A stretch of DNA of 64,000 bases from Candidatus Gastranaerophilales bacterium (GTDB taxonomy: Bacteria > Cyanobacteriota > Vampirovibrionia > Gastranaerophilales > Gastranaerophilaceae): assembly GCA_944323985.1 (NCBI GenBank), contig CALUUP010000009.1:1-64000 (forward strand). Direction: 5' to 3'. Below, piece by piece: positions 1 to 8,158 of this stretch (position 1 is its first letter; each line of letters starts with the position of its first letter). The notes beneath the pieces were generated by a model, which made no database searches, had not been told where the DNA came from, and saw nothing but the letters and a program-made list of their open reading frames with translations. The position numbers and the translations under genes are program-made.

Positions 1-1269
1 ACTACATTATTCGAACAAATTGAAGCTTTTGCATCATATTGTTTCAACCGTTCGCATTCTGCAGCTTATGCTTTTGTTGCATATCAAACTGCATACTTGA
101 AGTGCCATTATCCTGTTGAATACCTATCTGCATTGTTATCAAGTGTTTCTGATAATAAAGATCAAACTCAGTTATATATTGAAGAGGCTCAAAAATATGG
201 TATAAAAGTTCTTCCGCCTGATATTAATCATTCATTCTTAGAATATGCTCCTGATGGAGAAAATATAAGATTTGGTTTAGCTGCCATAAAACAAGTAGGT
301 GAACCTGTTGTTGAAGCTATTATTAAGGAAAGAGAAGAAAACGGCGAATTTAAGAGTATTTTTGATTTCTGTAAGCGTGTCGATGCTAAGTTTGTTAATA
401 AGAAATCGCTTGAAGGACTTATAAAAGCTGGGGCTTTTTCAAATATTGAAAAAAGTCGAAAACAATTATTTGATAATATTGAACATATTTTAGATGTGAC
501 TTCAAAAGAAGCTAAAGATAGAGCAATGGGGCAAGTAAGTTTGTTCGCATCGTTAGGTGGAGATGATGAATTTGCAAATGTTCAATATCAATTAATTGGA
601 AGTGATGCAGAGTATACTGATAAAGAAATTCAAATGTATGAGAAAGAATTTTTAGGATTTTATGTCACATCACACCCATTGTTTTCTATAAGGGATAAAT
701 TGCAATTCCTTATGACTCATAGGATTTCAGAATTAGCAGAAGTAAAAGAAGAGGAAGAAGTTACTATATGTGGCTTAATAACTGCTACAAGACAAATTCC
801 TACTAAAAAAGATCCTTCAAAGTTTTTAAGATTTGTCACAATTGAGGATTTAACAGGAAAAGTCGATGGAGTGTGCTTCCATAGAAAATTACAAGAATAT
901 GCTGATATTTTAGTCCAAGATAACAAAGTTGTTATTACAGGTAAAGTACAGCATAGAGGCGAAGATCAAATAAGCCTTTTAATCGAAAATGTAAAATCTG
1001 TTGAAAATTCTAACATTGTAACTGTAAGCTTAAAAAAAGAAGTTAAGTATGAAGAATTGTGCGGAATAAAAAATGTTCTTGCAAAACATCATGGTGATGA
1101 TCCAGTAATGTTTAAATTACCACCAGTTGATGGATATTCTACTAAAATACTTACTTCACCTATATTTTGGGTTAATTCTACTAATGATTTAGTAAATCAT
1201 ATGTCACAGTTGTTTAATGATAAGGTTGATATTTCAATCCGTTCGCTCGATCAACCGCTAGAAGTATAG
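1..1269 (+). CDS. dnaE: DNA polymerase III alpha subunit, C-terminal part (5' end outside window)
   Basis: Replicative polymerase catalytic subunit. The frame is open from base 1 and gives the last 422 residues. The first visible motif, FNRSHSAAYAFVAYQTAYLK, is the conserved end of the polymerase fingers region. It is followed by the helix-hairpin-helix region (about residues 60-150 of the fragment) and an OB-fold (about 235-330, with GLITATRQIPTKKD). A TTG at 97 is only an internal codon, because the conserved protein continues upstream of it. The C-terminus is complete. Clear family match; only the N-terminal PHP and palm regions are missing because of the window edge. Confidence 0.95.
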   Translation, partial: TTLFEQIEAFASYCFNRSHSAAYAFVAYQTAYLKCHYPVEYLSALLSSVSDNKDQTQLYIEEAQKYGIKVLPPDINHSFLEYAPDGENIRFGLAAIKQVGEPVVEAIIKEREENGEFKSIFDFCKRVDAKFVNKKSLEGLIKAGAFSNIEKSRKQLFDNIEHILDVTSKEAKDRAMGQVSLFASLGGDDEFANVQYQLIGSDAEYTDKEIQMYEKEFLGFYVTSHPLFSIRDKLQFLMTHRISELAEVKEEEEVTICGLITATRQIPTKKDPSKFLRFVTIEDLTGKVDGVCFHRKLQEYADILVQDNKVVITGKVQHRGEDQISLLIENVKSVENSNIVTVSLKKEVKYEELCGIKNVLAKHHGDDPVMFKLPPVDGYSTKILTSPIFWVNSTNDLVNHMSQLFNDKVDISIRSLDQPLEV

Positions 1270-1292
1270 TTTTGTTTTTATTTTTTGCTTGT

Positions 1293-1327
1293 ACCCCAAC
1301 CCTAGCCCCTTCCTCAATGGGAGGGAA
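1293..1327. repeat. GC-rich imperfect palindrome between dnaE and the next gene
   Basis: The run ACCCCAACCCTAGCCCC followed by TTCCTCAATGGGAGGGAA is far richer in G and C than anything around it. It forms an imperfect short hairpin (TTCC..GGAA arms) and lies just after dnaE. The CCCTAGCCC / GGGAGGG style resembles the small dispersed intergenic repeats of many bacterial chromosomes. Only one copy was noticed in this window, so its repetitive nature is inferred. Confidence 0.4.
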
Positions 1328-1340
1328 TGTAAGTATAAAG

Positions 1341-1366
1341 CAAAAACGCCCACAATAATGTGGGCG
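1341..1366 (-). terminator. Intrinsic terminator of the coiled-coil protein gene
   Basis: Read on the minus strand, an 8-bp perfect stem (CGCCCACA / TGTGGGCG, bases 1347-1366, 4-base loop) is followed at once by TTTTTG. It lies just after the stop codon of the minus-strand gene that ends at 1392. Confidence 0.85.
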
Positions 1367-1391
1367 TCGTCAATTATTATAATAATTATTA

Positions 1392-2189
1392 TTAACCTAG
1401 ACCGAATGTTGGAGCGGATTCTTTTATTCCTTCGCTGCAAGCTTGTTTTAAAGATTCTAGTCTTGCTTTTGCATCTGCCATTTGAGTTTCTAATCCAGCT
1501 TGTTCTAAGTCGATATCTGTTTGTTCTGCTTCTAGTGGTGCTAAAGCTGCGTCTTGTTCTGCTTCTAATTGTGTTTTTTGTGCTTCTAACCAAACTGATA
1601 CGTTTGTTTGATAATTTGATGACATTTGCTGACACATCATTTGTGCTTGAGATTGTTGATATTGTGCAGTTTTCATAGCATTCATAAATGCATCAACATC
1701 AACTTTTTTATATGTTCCATTAGCACCATACTGTCCTGTACCTTTATTATCATCGCCAATTTGTTCTTTCAATGTTCCAGACATATATTCAGTCATCATT
1801 GCTTGATATTTATTTTGATCAAATGTTGTAGAAAGTGTACCACCTTTTCCATCAGGTAATTCTATAGCTTTTCCACCATTTGCAAGCATAGATGCCATTT
1901 GATTAGCAACAAATGATGTAATACCATATCCACCCATGTTCATTGGGTTGAACATTTGGTTTTGAGTACCCAAACCAAACATATTTTGAATACCCATTGT
2001 GAATTGATTTTGAAGCATCTTAGTAGACTGTTCAAGTTGAGTCATTTTATTAGAGTACATTTTCTGTACTTTAGTAATATTATTGGCTATTCTTGACTTG
2101 CGGTTGGCAAGTTGAGAACTACGTAACACCATTTTATTGTAGTTACGTTGAAGCCTCATTTTTTCATGTAATAATAACAAGAAAGCCAT
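1392..2189 (-). CDS. Coiled-coil protein of unknown function
   Basis: 265 residues. I do not recognise a named family. The first 75 residues are basic and Gln/Met-rich (KMVLRSSQLANRKSRIANN), followed by a Gly/Met/Asn-rich hydrophobic stretch (FGLG..FNPMNMGGYGITSFV, about 72-100). The last 90 residues are a predicted long helix with Gln/Glu/Ala heptads (LEAEQDAALAPLEAEQ), likely a coiled coil. There is no signal peptide or clear membrane helix. It has its own terminator. The start ATG at 2189 lacks a well-placed ribosome binding site; ATG 2159 is an alternative. The composition recalls structural or secretion-associated proteins, but no role can be assigned. Confidence 0.75.
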   Translation of the reverse strand: MAFLLLLHEKMRLQRNYNKMVLRSSQLANRKSRIANNITKVQKMYSNKMTQLEQSTKMLQNQFTMGIQNMFGLGTQNQMFNPMNMGGYGITSFVANQMASMLANGGKAIELPDGKGGTLSTTFDQNKYQAMMTEYMSGTLKEQIGDDNKGTGQYGANGTYKKVDVDAFMNAMKTAQYQQSQAQMMCQQMSSNYQTNVSVWLEAQKTQLEAEQDAALAPLEAEQTDIDLEQAGLETQMADAKARLESLKQACSEGIKESAPTFGLG

Positions 2190-2268
2190 TTGTGTCTACT
2201 GCCTCATATTTTTATACTCTTATATATATAAAGTATATTTGTTTTTTACAATTTCCTAAATTTAATAA

Positions 2269-2316
2269 TTTTGTTACAAAACTTTACATTATTTTTTTTT
2301 AAATTTTGTTACAAAT
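2269..2316. promoter_or_regulatory. Twin palindromic operator candidates
   Basis: Two copies of TTTGTTACAAA, a perfect 5+1+5 palindrome, lie at 2270-2280 and 2305-2315. Their centres are 35 bp apart, a little over three helical turns. The first extends to TTTTGTTACAAAA. Both sit inside a longer direct repeat of about 21 bases ending in TTTACA. The second covers the -35 box of the promoter for the TOPRIM gene, the position expected of a repressor site. Which protein binds is unknown. Confidence 0.5.
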
Positions 2317-2337
2317 ATTTACAGCGTATATTATAAT
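2309..2337 (+). promoter_or_regulatory. Sigma-70-type promoter for a leaderless mRNA
   Basis: TTACAA (2309-2314), a 17-bp spacer, then consensus TATAAT (2332-2337). The predicted transcription start falls at about 2344, next to the ATG at 2345. There is no room for a 5' leader and no ribosome binding site. Confidence 0.65.
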
Positions 2338-2344
2338 ATTTTTA

Positions 2345-3334
2345 ATGAAGTACAAAAGATTATCAAAAGAACAAATTATAATTTCATTAGATAGGTTAAC
2401 TAGATTTAAAGAAACTAAAGAGAAATACTTAAGAGTTTTTACTGATATTATTATTTCTAATTTAATTGAACCTAAAATTAAAAAATCCGAAATTTTAATG
2501 ATGGATTTTGAAAAGATAAAAGATATTGCTGTAGAAATTTTTAATTGTTCTTTTGATTATAATTATAAAGATTTTTCAATAAATAAAAAATTAGCTGAGT
2601 ATGAAAATTCTATTTTTAATAATGATTTAGATACACAAAAATTATTAAACAATAATATTGATTATATATCAGCTTTAAAATTAATAGATTCTGATTGTGT
2701 TATTAATTTAAAGTGGTTAAAGAGCTTAGTAGTAGAAAATAATCAAAAATTAATAAGGGAGAAGTATCTACTTAAATTCCCGATAGAAAAAGTGATATTA
2801 GTGGAGGGAATTACTGAAGAAATTTTATTGCCGGCTTTTTCAAGGTATTTAGGATTTGATTTTTATCAAAAAGGAATTCAAATTATTCCTGCAGGAGGTA
2901 AAAATCAGGTTGTTAAGATGTATTATAAGCTTCAAGAAGAATTAAAAATTCCAATATTCTTGTTATTAGATAAAGATGCAGAAGATAATATTAAGCAAAT
3001 TATGCCTAGATTGCGTAATATTGATAAAGTGCATTTAGTTTCTTGTGGTGAATTTGAGGATTTATTACCGAAGTCTTTAATAGTAAAGACTGTTAATTCT
3101 CATTTTGAAAATTTTATGACAATTTCGGATAGTGAATTATTAGAATATAGTTCTACTGTTGAGAATTTAGAAAATATTTTTAAACAAAAAGGTTTGCATG
3201 AATTTAAGAAAGCAGAATTTGCAAAATTGGTAAAAGCTAATATTGATAATGATTTTGATATATCTGATGAAATTAGAGATATAATAAAAGAAATTTTTCA
3301 AAATAAAACTCTTGACAGTAAAATTTGTTCTTGA
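2345..3334 (+). CDS. Stand-alone OLD-family-type TOPRIM protein
   Basis: 329 residues from ATG 2345. The promoter position favours this over a TTG at 2306. The C-terminal half carries an OLD-type TOPRIM domain: VEGITEE (residues 153-159, the catalytic Glu motif), then IIPAGGKNQV, then LLLDKDAED with the metal-binding Asp pair at 209/211. OLD nucleases normally carry an N-terminal ABC-type ATPase; here about 145 helical residues without a Walker A motif take its place. The likely activity is metal-dependent DNA or RNA cleavage or binding. Such proteins often belong to phage-defence or repair functions, but no partner gene is adjacent. Confidence 0.7.
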   Translation: MKYKRLSKEQIIISLDRLTRFKETKEKYLRVFTDIIISNLIEPKIKKSEILMMDFEKIKDIAVEIFNCSFDYNYKDFSINKKLAEYENSIFNNDLDTQKLLNNNIDYISALKLIDSDCVINLKWLKSLVVENNQKLIREKYLLKFPIEKVILVEGITEEILLPAFSRYLGFDFYQKGIQIIPAGGKNQVVKMYYKLQEELKIPIFLLLDKDAEDNIKQIMPRLRNIDKVHLVSCGEFEDLLPKSLIVKTVNSHFENFMTISDSELLEYSSTVENLENIFKQKGLHEFKKAEFAKLVKANIDNDFDISDEIRDIIKEIFQNKTLDSKICS

Positions 3335-3340
3335 TAGTAT
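3312..3340 (+). promoter_or_regulatory. Promoter of tRNA-Lys
   Basis: Consensus TTGACA (3312-3317), 17-bp spacer, TAGTAT (3335-3340). It overlaps the last codons of the TOPRIM gene and predicts a start near 3347, about 70 bases ahead of the mature tRNA. Confidence 0.65.
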
Positions 3341-3417
3341 ATATTTTGTGGTTAGTACACAAGCCGAAGTATGATAGGTTTATTGAAAAGTAAATAGTTT
3401 CAAATTTTTGTAAATTT

Positions 3418-3490
3418 GCGCTTGTAGCTCAGCAGGTAGAGCACTCCCCTTTTAAGGGATAGGTCGCGCGTTCGAATCGCGCCAAGCGCA
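3418..3490 (+). tRNA. tRNA-Lys (anticodon TTT)
   Basis: 73 bases fold as a cloverleaf: acceptor GCGCTTG / CAAGCGC with discriminator A, D-arm GCTC..GAGC, anticodon loop CTTTTAA giving anticodon TTT, and T-arm GCGCG-TTCGAAT-CGCGC. CCA is not encoded. The outermost anticodon-stem pair is a C-T mismatch. T-rich sequence follows directly. Confidence 0.95.
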
Positions 3491-3513
3491 ATTTTTTGTG
3501 CTTTCTTTTCCTC

Positions 3514-3542
3514 TTTACATTAGTTCCTGTTTGTCTTAAACT
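3514..3542 (+). promoter_or_regulatory. Probable gpmI promoter
   Basis: TTTACA (3514-3519), 17 bp, TAAACT (3537-3542), predicting a leader of about 30 bases. The leader includes the strong ribosome binding site GAGGAG ahead of ATG 3580. Confidence 0.5.
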
Positions 3543-3579
3543 TATAAGGTTAAAAGACTTATTTTGAGGAGATTATATT

Positions 3580-5118
3580 ATGAAAAATAGAGTTTTATTA
3601 TGTATTATGGATGGTTGGGGATTTTCTAAAGGTTCTGAACAGTATGACGCTACTAAATTATCTCATCCTGTTCATGTGAATGAGCTTATTAAAGATTATC
3701 CGTCTATAAGAATTCATGCTGATGGTGAATATGTTGGTCTTCCTGAAGGGCAGATGGGAAATAGTGAAGTAGGTCACTTGAATTTAGGTGCCGGAAGAAT
3801 TGTTTATCAAGATTTGTCAAAAATTAACAATGCTATTAAAGATGGGTCTTTCTTTAAGAATGAAAAATTCTTAGAAGCTATCGAACATGCTAAAAAGAAT
3901 GATTCTTCTTTACATATATACGGATTAGTTTCAACCGGTGGTGTACATTCTTCTTTAGATCATTTATTAGCTTTAATACAATTAGCCGCAAAAGAAGGTT
4001 TAACAAAAGTATATGTACATGCCTTTTTAGATGGACGTGACACACCTCCTGCAAGTGCTTGTACTTATTTAGAAATTGTTGAAAATGAACTTAAAAAATA
4101 TAACTTGCCTCCTGTTGCTACTGTAATTGGTCGTTATTATATAATGGATAGAGATAATAGATGGGATAGAGTAGAAAAAGGTTATAATTGCTTATTATTA
4201 GGTGAAGGAGAAAAGGCTTCTTCTGCTATTGAAGCTGTAAAAAAATCTTATGATAAAGGTGAAACTGATGAATTTGTTTTACCGACTGCAATTGGTACGG
4301 TAGAAGAAGTAAATGCATCTAGAATTAAAGATAATGATGCTATTATATTCTTTAATTATCGTCCTGATAGAGCTAGAGAAATTACTAAAGCTATTAATTT
4401 TGTTGATTTTGACGGCTTTGATAGAAAGAAAGTACTTAAAAATATATATTATTGTACTATGACAAGTTATGAAGCTACTTTTACATACCCAGTTGCATTT
4501 CCTAAAACAAAATTAGTAAATATTTTGGGTGATGTATTAGAGGCTAATGGGGTAAATCAGTTCAGAACAGCTGAAACTGAAAAGTATGCTCATGTTACGT
4601 TCTTCTTTAATGGTGGTATTGATGAGCCAAAACCTCATGAAACTAGAAAACTAGTTGCTTCACCTAAAGTTGCAACCTATGATTTACAACCAGAAATGAG
4701 TGCTTATGAAGTTTGTGATAACGTATTAAAAGCAATTGACAATAAAGATTATGGTTTTATTTTGGTAAATTTTGCTAACCCTGATATGGTTGGTCATACT
4801 GGTGTGATTGAAGCTGCTACTAAAGCTTGTAAAGTAGTTGATGAATGTGTTGGTAAAATTGCAGAGAAATGTATAAAAGAAGGTGTTACAATGGTGTTGA
4901 CAGCTGATCATGGTAATGCTGAAGTTATGGTTGATGAAAGTACCGGTAAAACACAAACTGCTCATACTACTAATGAAGTTCCTTTTGTGGTAATTAATAG
5001 TCCAAAAGAGATTACCTTAAAAGATTCTGGAGCTTTATGTAATGTAGCACCAACTGTTTTAGAACTAATGGGTATAGAAAAACCTGCTGAAATGGATTGT
5101 GATAGTTTAATTAAATAA
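3580..5118 (+). CDS. gpmI: 2,3-bisphosphoglycerate-independent phosphoglycerate mutase
   Basis: Interconverts 3- and 2-phosphoglycerate in glycolysis using two Mn2+ ions and a phosphoserine intermediate. 512 residues, full length for the family. Metal-binding motif MDGWG (10-14, Asp11), catalytic Ser62 in GNSEVGHLN, the substrate-binding region DGRDTPP, NYRPDRAREI, and the C-terminal metal motif ADHGNAEVM. Strong GAGGAG ribosome binding site. First gene of a likely gpmI-SNF2-kinase unit, with 29 and 14 bp gaps. Not related to the cofactor-dependent GpmA type. Confidence 0.97.
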   Translation: MKNRVLLCIMDGWGFSKGSEQYDATKLSHPVHVNELIKDYPSIRIHADGEYVGLPEGQMGNSEVGHLNLGAGRIVYQDLSKINNAIKDGSFFKNEKFLEAIEHAKKNDSSLHIYGLVSTGGVHSSLDHLLALIQLAAKEGLTKVYVHAFLDGRDTPPASACTYLEIVENELKKYNLPPVATVIGRYYIMDRDNRWDRVEKGYNCLLLGEGEKASSAIEAVKKSYDKGETDEFVLPTAIGTVEEVNASRIKDNDAIIFFNYRPDRAREITKAINFVDFDGFDRKKVLKNIYYCTMTSYEATFTYPVAFPKTKLVNILGDVLEANGVNQFRTAETEKYAHVTFFFNGGIDEPKPHETRKLVASPKVATYDLQPEMSAYEVCDNVLKAIDNKDYGFILVNFANPDMVGHTGVIEAATKACKVVDECVGKIAEKCIKEGVTMVLTADHGNAEVMVDESTGKTQTAHTTNEVPFVVINSPKEITLKDSGALCNVAPTVLELMGIEKPAEMDCDSLIK

Positions 5119-5147
5119 TTTGTTTTAGCATTAAAGAGAGAGGATAT

Positions 5148-8144
5148 ATGACAGATACAAAAGCTTTGGATATTGATTTATCATTAAAGAAAAATAATGT
5201 TGATGAATTCTTTTATAATCTTAGTGAAAATCCCAATGGTTTTAAAAATAAAGATTTTAGATATACATTAAGTTTAATATATCAGCTTGTTGAGGATGAA
5301 TTTGAGGGGATATTTTTATCTCCTAATTCTCCTGTAAGAAATACTGATTTTTATTTAATTAATGATGGAACAGAATCTAATCCAAAGCTTTCTTTTTTCG
5401 TGACTCCTACCAACAATTTTCAGTTTTATTTAAAATCTAAGGGCTCTATGTTTAGATTTTCTTCTAAAGAAGTAAATGGTCAAATTGGCTATATTATGCC
5501 TTTAGATTTAGTTTTAGATTATTTTGGAGGTTTTGGAGAAATTGTTGATTTTTCTTCTTTGACTGAATCTTTTGCTTATTTTAATAAGTTAACACATTTT
5601 GTGATGAAATTAATAGAAAAATTATATTTTATTCCTACTGTTCATAAAAGAGAAGGTGCTGGTGGAAGTTTTTTTAGAATAGTTTATGAACCGATTATTT
5701 CTAATAAAGAGTCAGCTAGAATTATTAATGAATTAGAAAAAAATTTACCTGAAAATATTTTTATAAAAGGCAATAAGCCAAAGGATTTTGTAGAGAGATT
5801 TGTAAGAGAGTATTTAAATTATTTAATTTACAAATTTTTGGGAATAAAAGCTTATAGATTTAAAGATGTTAAATCCGGACATTATATGTTAAAAGATTTG
5901 GAGCAAAAATCTTGTTTGAAAGGTAAGGATTTAGCTGAGAATTTTGCACAATGGTTTGATGAATTATATCTCGGTAAATATGATTTAATACCATTTTTTA
6001 AGGTTAATAAAATTAGTGATGATGAATTTGAATTAAAAATACATATTAAAAATAGAAATAATAATGAAACTATTTTAATAGATGAACTTTATCAAAAAGA
6101 AGAAATTTGGGGACTTGGTACTGATGATATTGGTAAAATAGTTGAAAAGCAATTAAATTATGCTCTAAGATATATGCCTGAATTAGAGACATTATTCGAA
6201 GATGAAGATAAGCTTGCTTTAAATTTAAATTTGAATGAAGTTTATAAAATAATTGCTCAAACTGCGTATTATTTACAAAAAGCTCAAATTGAAGTTATTT
6301 TACCGGAAGAATTGACTAATATTATTATTCCAAGAGCTTCTATTAATGCAAAAGTTAAGGCTGCAAGATCAGACGATTTAATGAATATCTTTAATACTGT
6401 TTCAAGTAGTGCTATTTCATTAGATGATATTTTAGAATTTTCTTATGAGGTATCTTTGGGAGATGAAAAGATATCATTAGAAGAGTTTAACAAATTAGTT
6501 AGTGAAAGTGATGGTTTAATTCAGTATAACGGAAAATATATATTAGTTGATAAAGCTGAAGGTTTAAAACTAGTCGAGCAGATTAAAAACGCTAATCATA
6601 AGAAAATGACAAGATTAGAGTTGATCCATGCTTCTATGTCTGGTCAACTTCAAAATTATGACTTTAATTATGATGAAGCTTATGCAAATGTGATTAAAGA
6701 TTTTGCAAAACCTGTTGAAGTAACTCAGCCGGAAGGCTTAAAAGGAGAATTGCGTGCATACCAACAGACAGGTTTAAAATGGCTATGGACTAATGTTTCA
6801 AAAGGTTTTGGATGCTGTATGGCAGATGATATGGGACTTGGTAAAACGATTCAAGTTATTAGTTTGATTTTAAAATTAAAAGAAGAAAATAAACTTAAAA
6901 ATCCAGTTCTAGTGATTTGTCCAACTACTTTGATGGGTAATTGGATGAAAGAGTTGCAGTTATTTGCTCCGGATTTAAAAACGGAAACTTATCACGGGTT
7001 AGATAGAAAACTTAATTTGAAATGTGATGTTATTTTAACTACATATGCAATAATGAGAATTGATGTAGAAGAAATGAAAAAGAATTCTTGGGGGATGATT
7101 GTTGTTGATGAAGCTCAAAATATTAAAAATCCTGATACTGCACAGACTCTTGCTATAAAAGCTCTAAAATCTGATGTAAAAATAGCAATGACAGGTACTC
7201 CTGTCGAAAATAGATTAACAGAGTTATGGAGTATTTTTGATTTTATTAATAAAGGTTATTTGGGTTCTTTGAAAGAATTTCAAAAGAGTTACGCTGTACC
7301 TATTGAAAGGTTTAAGGAAAAATCAAGAGCTTCAAAATTAAAATTATCAGTTTCACCTTTTGTTTTGAGAAGATTGAAAACTGATAAACATGTTATTTCT
7401 GATTTACCAGAAAAAATGGTTATGAATGATTATTGTTATCTTGCTAAATCTCAAGCTATTTTGTATGAAAAAACTCTTAATGAGATGATGGAAAAGATTA
7501 GCGGATTTACTGGTGTTAATAGAAGAGGTAATATTTTTAAGCTTATTACTGCACTAAAGCAAATTTGTAATCATCCTTATCAGTTTTTAAAAACTGGTGA
7601 AATGACAAAAGAGCTTTCTGGAAAGGCTGAAAAGTGTGTTTCTTTAGTACAGAGTATTATTGATAACAATGAAAAATCTCTTATTTTTACTCAATACAAA
7701 GAAATGGGAGATTTATTAGTTAAAATTTTAGCTGATGAATGTGGTTCTGAACCTTCATTCTTTCATGGTTCTTTAACCGTACCTCAAAGAGAGAAATTGA
7801 TTGAAGATTTTCAAAATAATGATGATAGAAAAGTTATGATACTTTCTTTAAAAGCTGGAGGAACAGGTTTGAACTTAACAAGTGCGACAAATGTTATTCA
7901 TTATGATTTATGGTGGAATCCAGCAGTAGAAGAACAAGCTACTGATAGAACTTATCGTATAGGTCAAGATAAAAATGTTATGGTGCATAGACTTATTACT
8001 TTAGGTACTTTTGAAGAAAAGATTGATGAGATGTTAAAATCTAAAAAAGAACTTGCTGATTTGGCAGTTTATGAAGGTGAAAAAATCATTACAGAACTCT
8101 CAGATCAAGAAATTTACGATATATTCTCTTTATCAGCAGGTTAG
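5148..8144 (+). CDS. SNF2-family DNA-dependent ATPase
   Basis: 998-residue Swi2/Snf2-type helicase-like motor that would translocate on double-stranded DNA and remodel bound proteins or the transcription complex. Residues 1-530 form an N-terminal region with no motif I can name. The SNF2 core follows: motif I ADDMGLGKT (559-567, Lys566), motif Ia CPTTLMGNW, motif II DEAQ (654-657), motif III MTGTPVENR, then the C-terminal RecA lobe with LIFTQYKEM, LSLKAGGTGLNL and the arginine-finger motif TDRTYRIGQ. Ribosome binding site AGAGAGAGG. No restriction or defence gene is adjacent, so a housekeeping transcription or repair role is more likely, but unproven. Confidence 0.9.
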   Translation: MTDTKALDIDLSLKKNNVDEFFYNLSENPNGFKNKDFRYTLSLIYQLVEDEFEGIFLSPNSPVRNTDFYLINDGTESNPKLSFFVTPTNNFQFYLKSKGSMFRFSSKEVNGQIGYIMPLDLVLDYFGGFGEIVDFSSLTESFAYFNKLTHFVMKLIEKLYFIPTVHKREGAGGSFFRIVYEPIISNKESARIINELEKNLPENIFIKGNKPKDFVERFVREYLNYLIYKFLGIKAYRFKDVKSGHYMLKDLEQKSCLKGKDLAENFAQWFDELYLGKYDLIPFFKVNKISDDEFELKIHIKNRNNNETILIDELYQKEEIWGLGTDDIGKIVEKQLNYALRYMPELETLFEDEDKLALNLNLNEVYKIIAQTAYYLQKAQIEVILPEELTNIIIPRASINAKVKAARSDDLMNIFNTVSSSAISLDDILEFSYEVSLGDEKISLEEFNKLVSESDGLIQYNGKYILVDKAEGLKLVEQIKNANHKKMTRLELIHASMSGQLQNYDFNYDEAYANVIKDFAKPVEVTQPEGLKGELRAYQQTGLKWLWTNVSKGFGCCMADDMGLGKTIQVISLILKLKEENKLKNPVLVICPTTLMGNWMKELQLFAPDLKTETYHGLDRKLNLKCDVILTTYAIMRIDVEEMKKNSWGMIVVDEAQNIKNPDTAQTLAIKALKSDVKIAMTGTPVENRLTELWSIFDFINKGYLGSLKEFQKSYAVPIERFKEKSRASKLKLSVSPFVLRRLKTDKHVISDLPEKMVMNDYCYLAKSQAILYEKTLNEMMEKISGFTGVNRRGNIFKLITALKQICNHPYQFLKTGEMTKELSGKAEKCVSLVQSIIDNNEKSLIFTQYKEMGDLLVKILADECGSEPSFFHGSLTVPQREKLIEDFQNNDDRKVMILSLKAGGTGLNLTSATNVIHYDLWWNPAVEEQATDRTYRIGQDKNVMVHRLITLGTFEEKIDEMLKSKKELADLAVYEGEKIITELSDQEIYDIFSLSAG

Positions 8145-8158
8145 TATGAAAGGGGTTT

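Noticed and set aside
1258-1635. Arg/Ser/Thr-rich minus-strand ORF and a matching plus-strand ORF
   Set aside because: They overlap the coiled-coil protein gene and its terminator in other frames. Their low complexity reflects codon repeats of that gene.
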